DNA of 64,000 nt from Candidatus Uabimicrobium amorphum. Its GTDB lineage: Bacteria; Planctomycetota; Uabimicrobiia; Uabimicrobiales; Uabimicrobiaceae. Every line of letters begins with the position of its first letter. The first letter of the stretch is position 1. The stretch is taken from the NCBI RefSeq assembly GCF_009002475.1, contig NZ_AP019860.1, positions 868,001 through 932,000 on the forward strand. Reading direction: 5' to 3'. Shown here in pieces: positions 63,523-64,000 of the stretch. The position numbers and the translations under genes are program-made. Under the pieces are notes generated by a model. The model worked only from the letters and a program-made list of their open reading frames with translations. It was not told the DNA's origin and did no database searches.

Positions 63523-64000
63523 TGTATGATACCAAAATGGATATGGTGATGGAAAACTGTCGTGTGGCGTTGCAAAAAGACCAAGAAAATGGCAATAAAA
63601 TCGATGGTTATCTCAAAATTGACGAACCGTATATCGAAGAAGACGATCTCAAAACGTTTTTTTCCGCATATGAAAATTTACTGCAAAACGGGGTTGTCGT
63701 CTGGGGACACTTAATCCAAGCCAATTTTGAATTGTATTCTTCTGGAAAATGTGATCGTCCAGGCGAAGTGGTGTATTGTAAGAATCCTTTGCTGCGTTGT
63801 GATGTGGGTAGACTAGAATGGATTGCTGCGGAAATTTTTAATCTAAAAGGAACAACCCCTGAAGATCCGTCTTTAAAAGAAATCGCAGATTATCTCACCG
63901 ATGGGTACATTCGCGTTTTTGGTTTGCCAGTGCCTCCTGCCATATCACGTAAAGATATATATCAAATTTCCACGGTATATTTCGCACGACACCACCTGCC
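63522..64000 (+). CDS. Unknown protein, 3' end outside window
   Basis: ATG 63522 overlaps the kinase stop (TAATG), a typical coupled start. At least 159 codons are open to the window end. The visible part is soluble, acidic and contains Cys residues (ENCRVAL, SGKCDRP, VYCKN, LLRCDVG) that could bind a metal, plus YLKIDEPYIEEDDLKTFFSA. No family is recognised. Coupling suggests a role tied to the kinase, for example a substrate or regulator (inference). Confidence 0.65.
   Translation, partial: MYDTKMDMVMENCRVALQKDQENGNKIDGYLKIDEPYIEEDDLKTFFSAYENLLQNGVVVWGHLIQANFELYSSGKCDRPGEVVYCKNPLLRCDVGRLEWIAAEIFNLKGTTPEDPSLKEIADYLTDGYIRVFGLPVPPAISRKDIYQISTVYFARHHL

Overview
The window looks like chromosomal DNA of a low-GC, Gram-negative-type bacterium of the Planctomycetota, plausibly a Uabimicrobium-like lineage (inference; no marker gene for placement is present). 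The grounds are three large membrane-anchored Hanks-type Ser/Thr kinases with TPR or repeat tails, a J-like plus SUMF1-domain protein, a pair of very long Lys/Gln-rich coiled-coil proteins with planctomycete-style C-terminal motifs, several signal-peptide outer-membrane-type barrels, and sparse operons.

Layout. 1-3.5 kb: two coiled-coil proteins, the first cut by the window edge. 3.6-9.6 kb: a divergent OppC-like permease, a catabolic-type acetolactate synthase, and a tandem pair of Asp/Gly-rich outer-membrane-type proteins. The second copy still carries a decayed 3' end of the synthase gene and the same structured leader and terminator. 9.6-16.8 kb: a complete F-type ATP synthase operon (atpZ-I-B-E-F-H-A-G-D-C). 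16.9-21.1 kb: small accessory genes (an Arg/His/Asn 12-mer repeat protein, a lipoprotein, a mini-FloA protein, a leucine-rich repeat protein, a membrane coiled-coil protein). 21.1-36.7 kb: a biosynthetic cluster. 37.0-47.4 kb: an envelope transport locus (LolA-like domain proteins, two FtsX-type permeases, their ATPase, a barrel protein). 47.4-50.9 kb: alcohol dehydrogenase, membrane protein, YceK-like lipoprotein, glycosyltransferase. 50.9-64 kb: signalling genes, with three kinases and a J-like/SUMF1 protein interspersed with an M32 carboxypeptidase and a SpoU-type RNA methyltransferase, ending in a truncated unknown gene.

The most exciting part is the 21.1-36.7 kb cluster. One 2044-residue protein has the order FAAL-ACP-KS-AT-ACP-AONS (PLP-dependent chain release). 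It overlaps an O-methyltransferase gene. Nearby are a nitroreductase-family oxidase, a PEP-synthase-like ligase resembling PigC/RedH/TamQ, a KASIII, an ABC1/UbiB-kinase domain fused to a class III aminotransferase, and a small membrane protein. The set parallels prodiginine/tambjamine logic, with an acyl-AMP starter in place of the prolyl-derived pyrrole. I infer an undescribed alkyl-methoxypyrrole-type alkaloid; the chemistry is not proven by the sequence.

The second notable system is the envelope locus. Both FtsX permeases carry a related helical insert of about 110 residues, once in the first and twice in the second, and LolA-like domains occur both as an inner-membrane coiled-coil fusion and as a secreted tandem.
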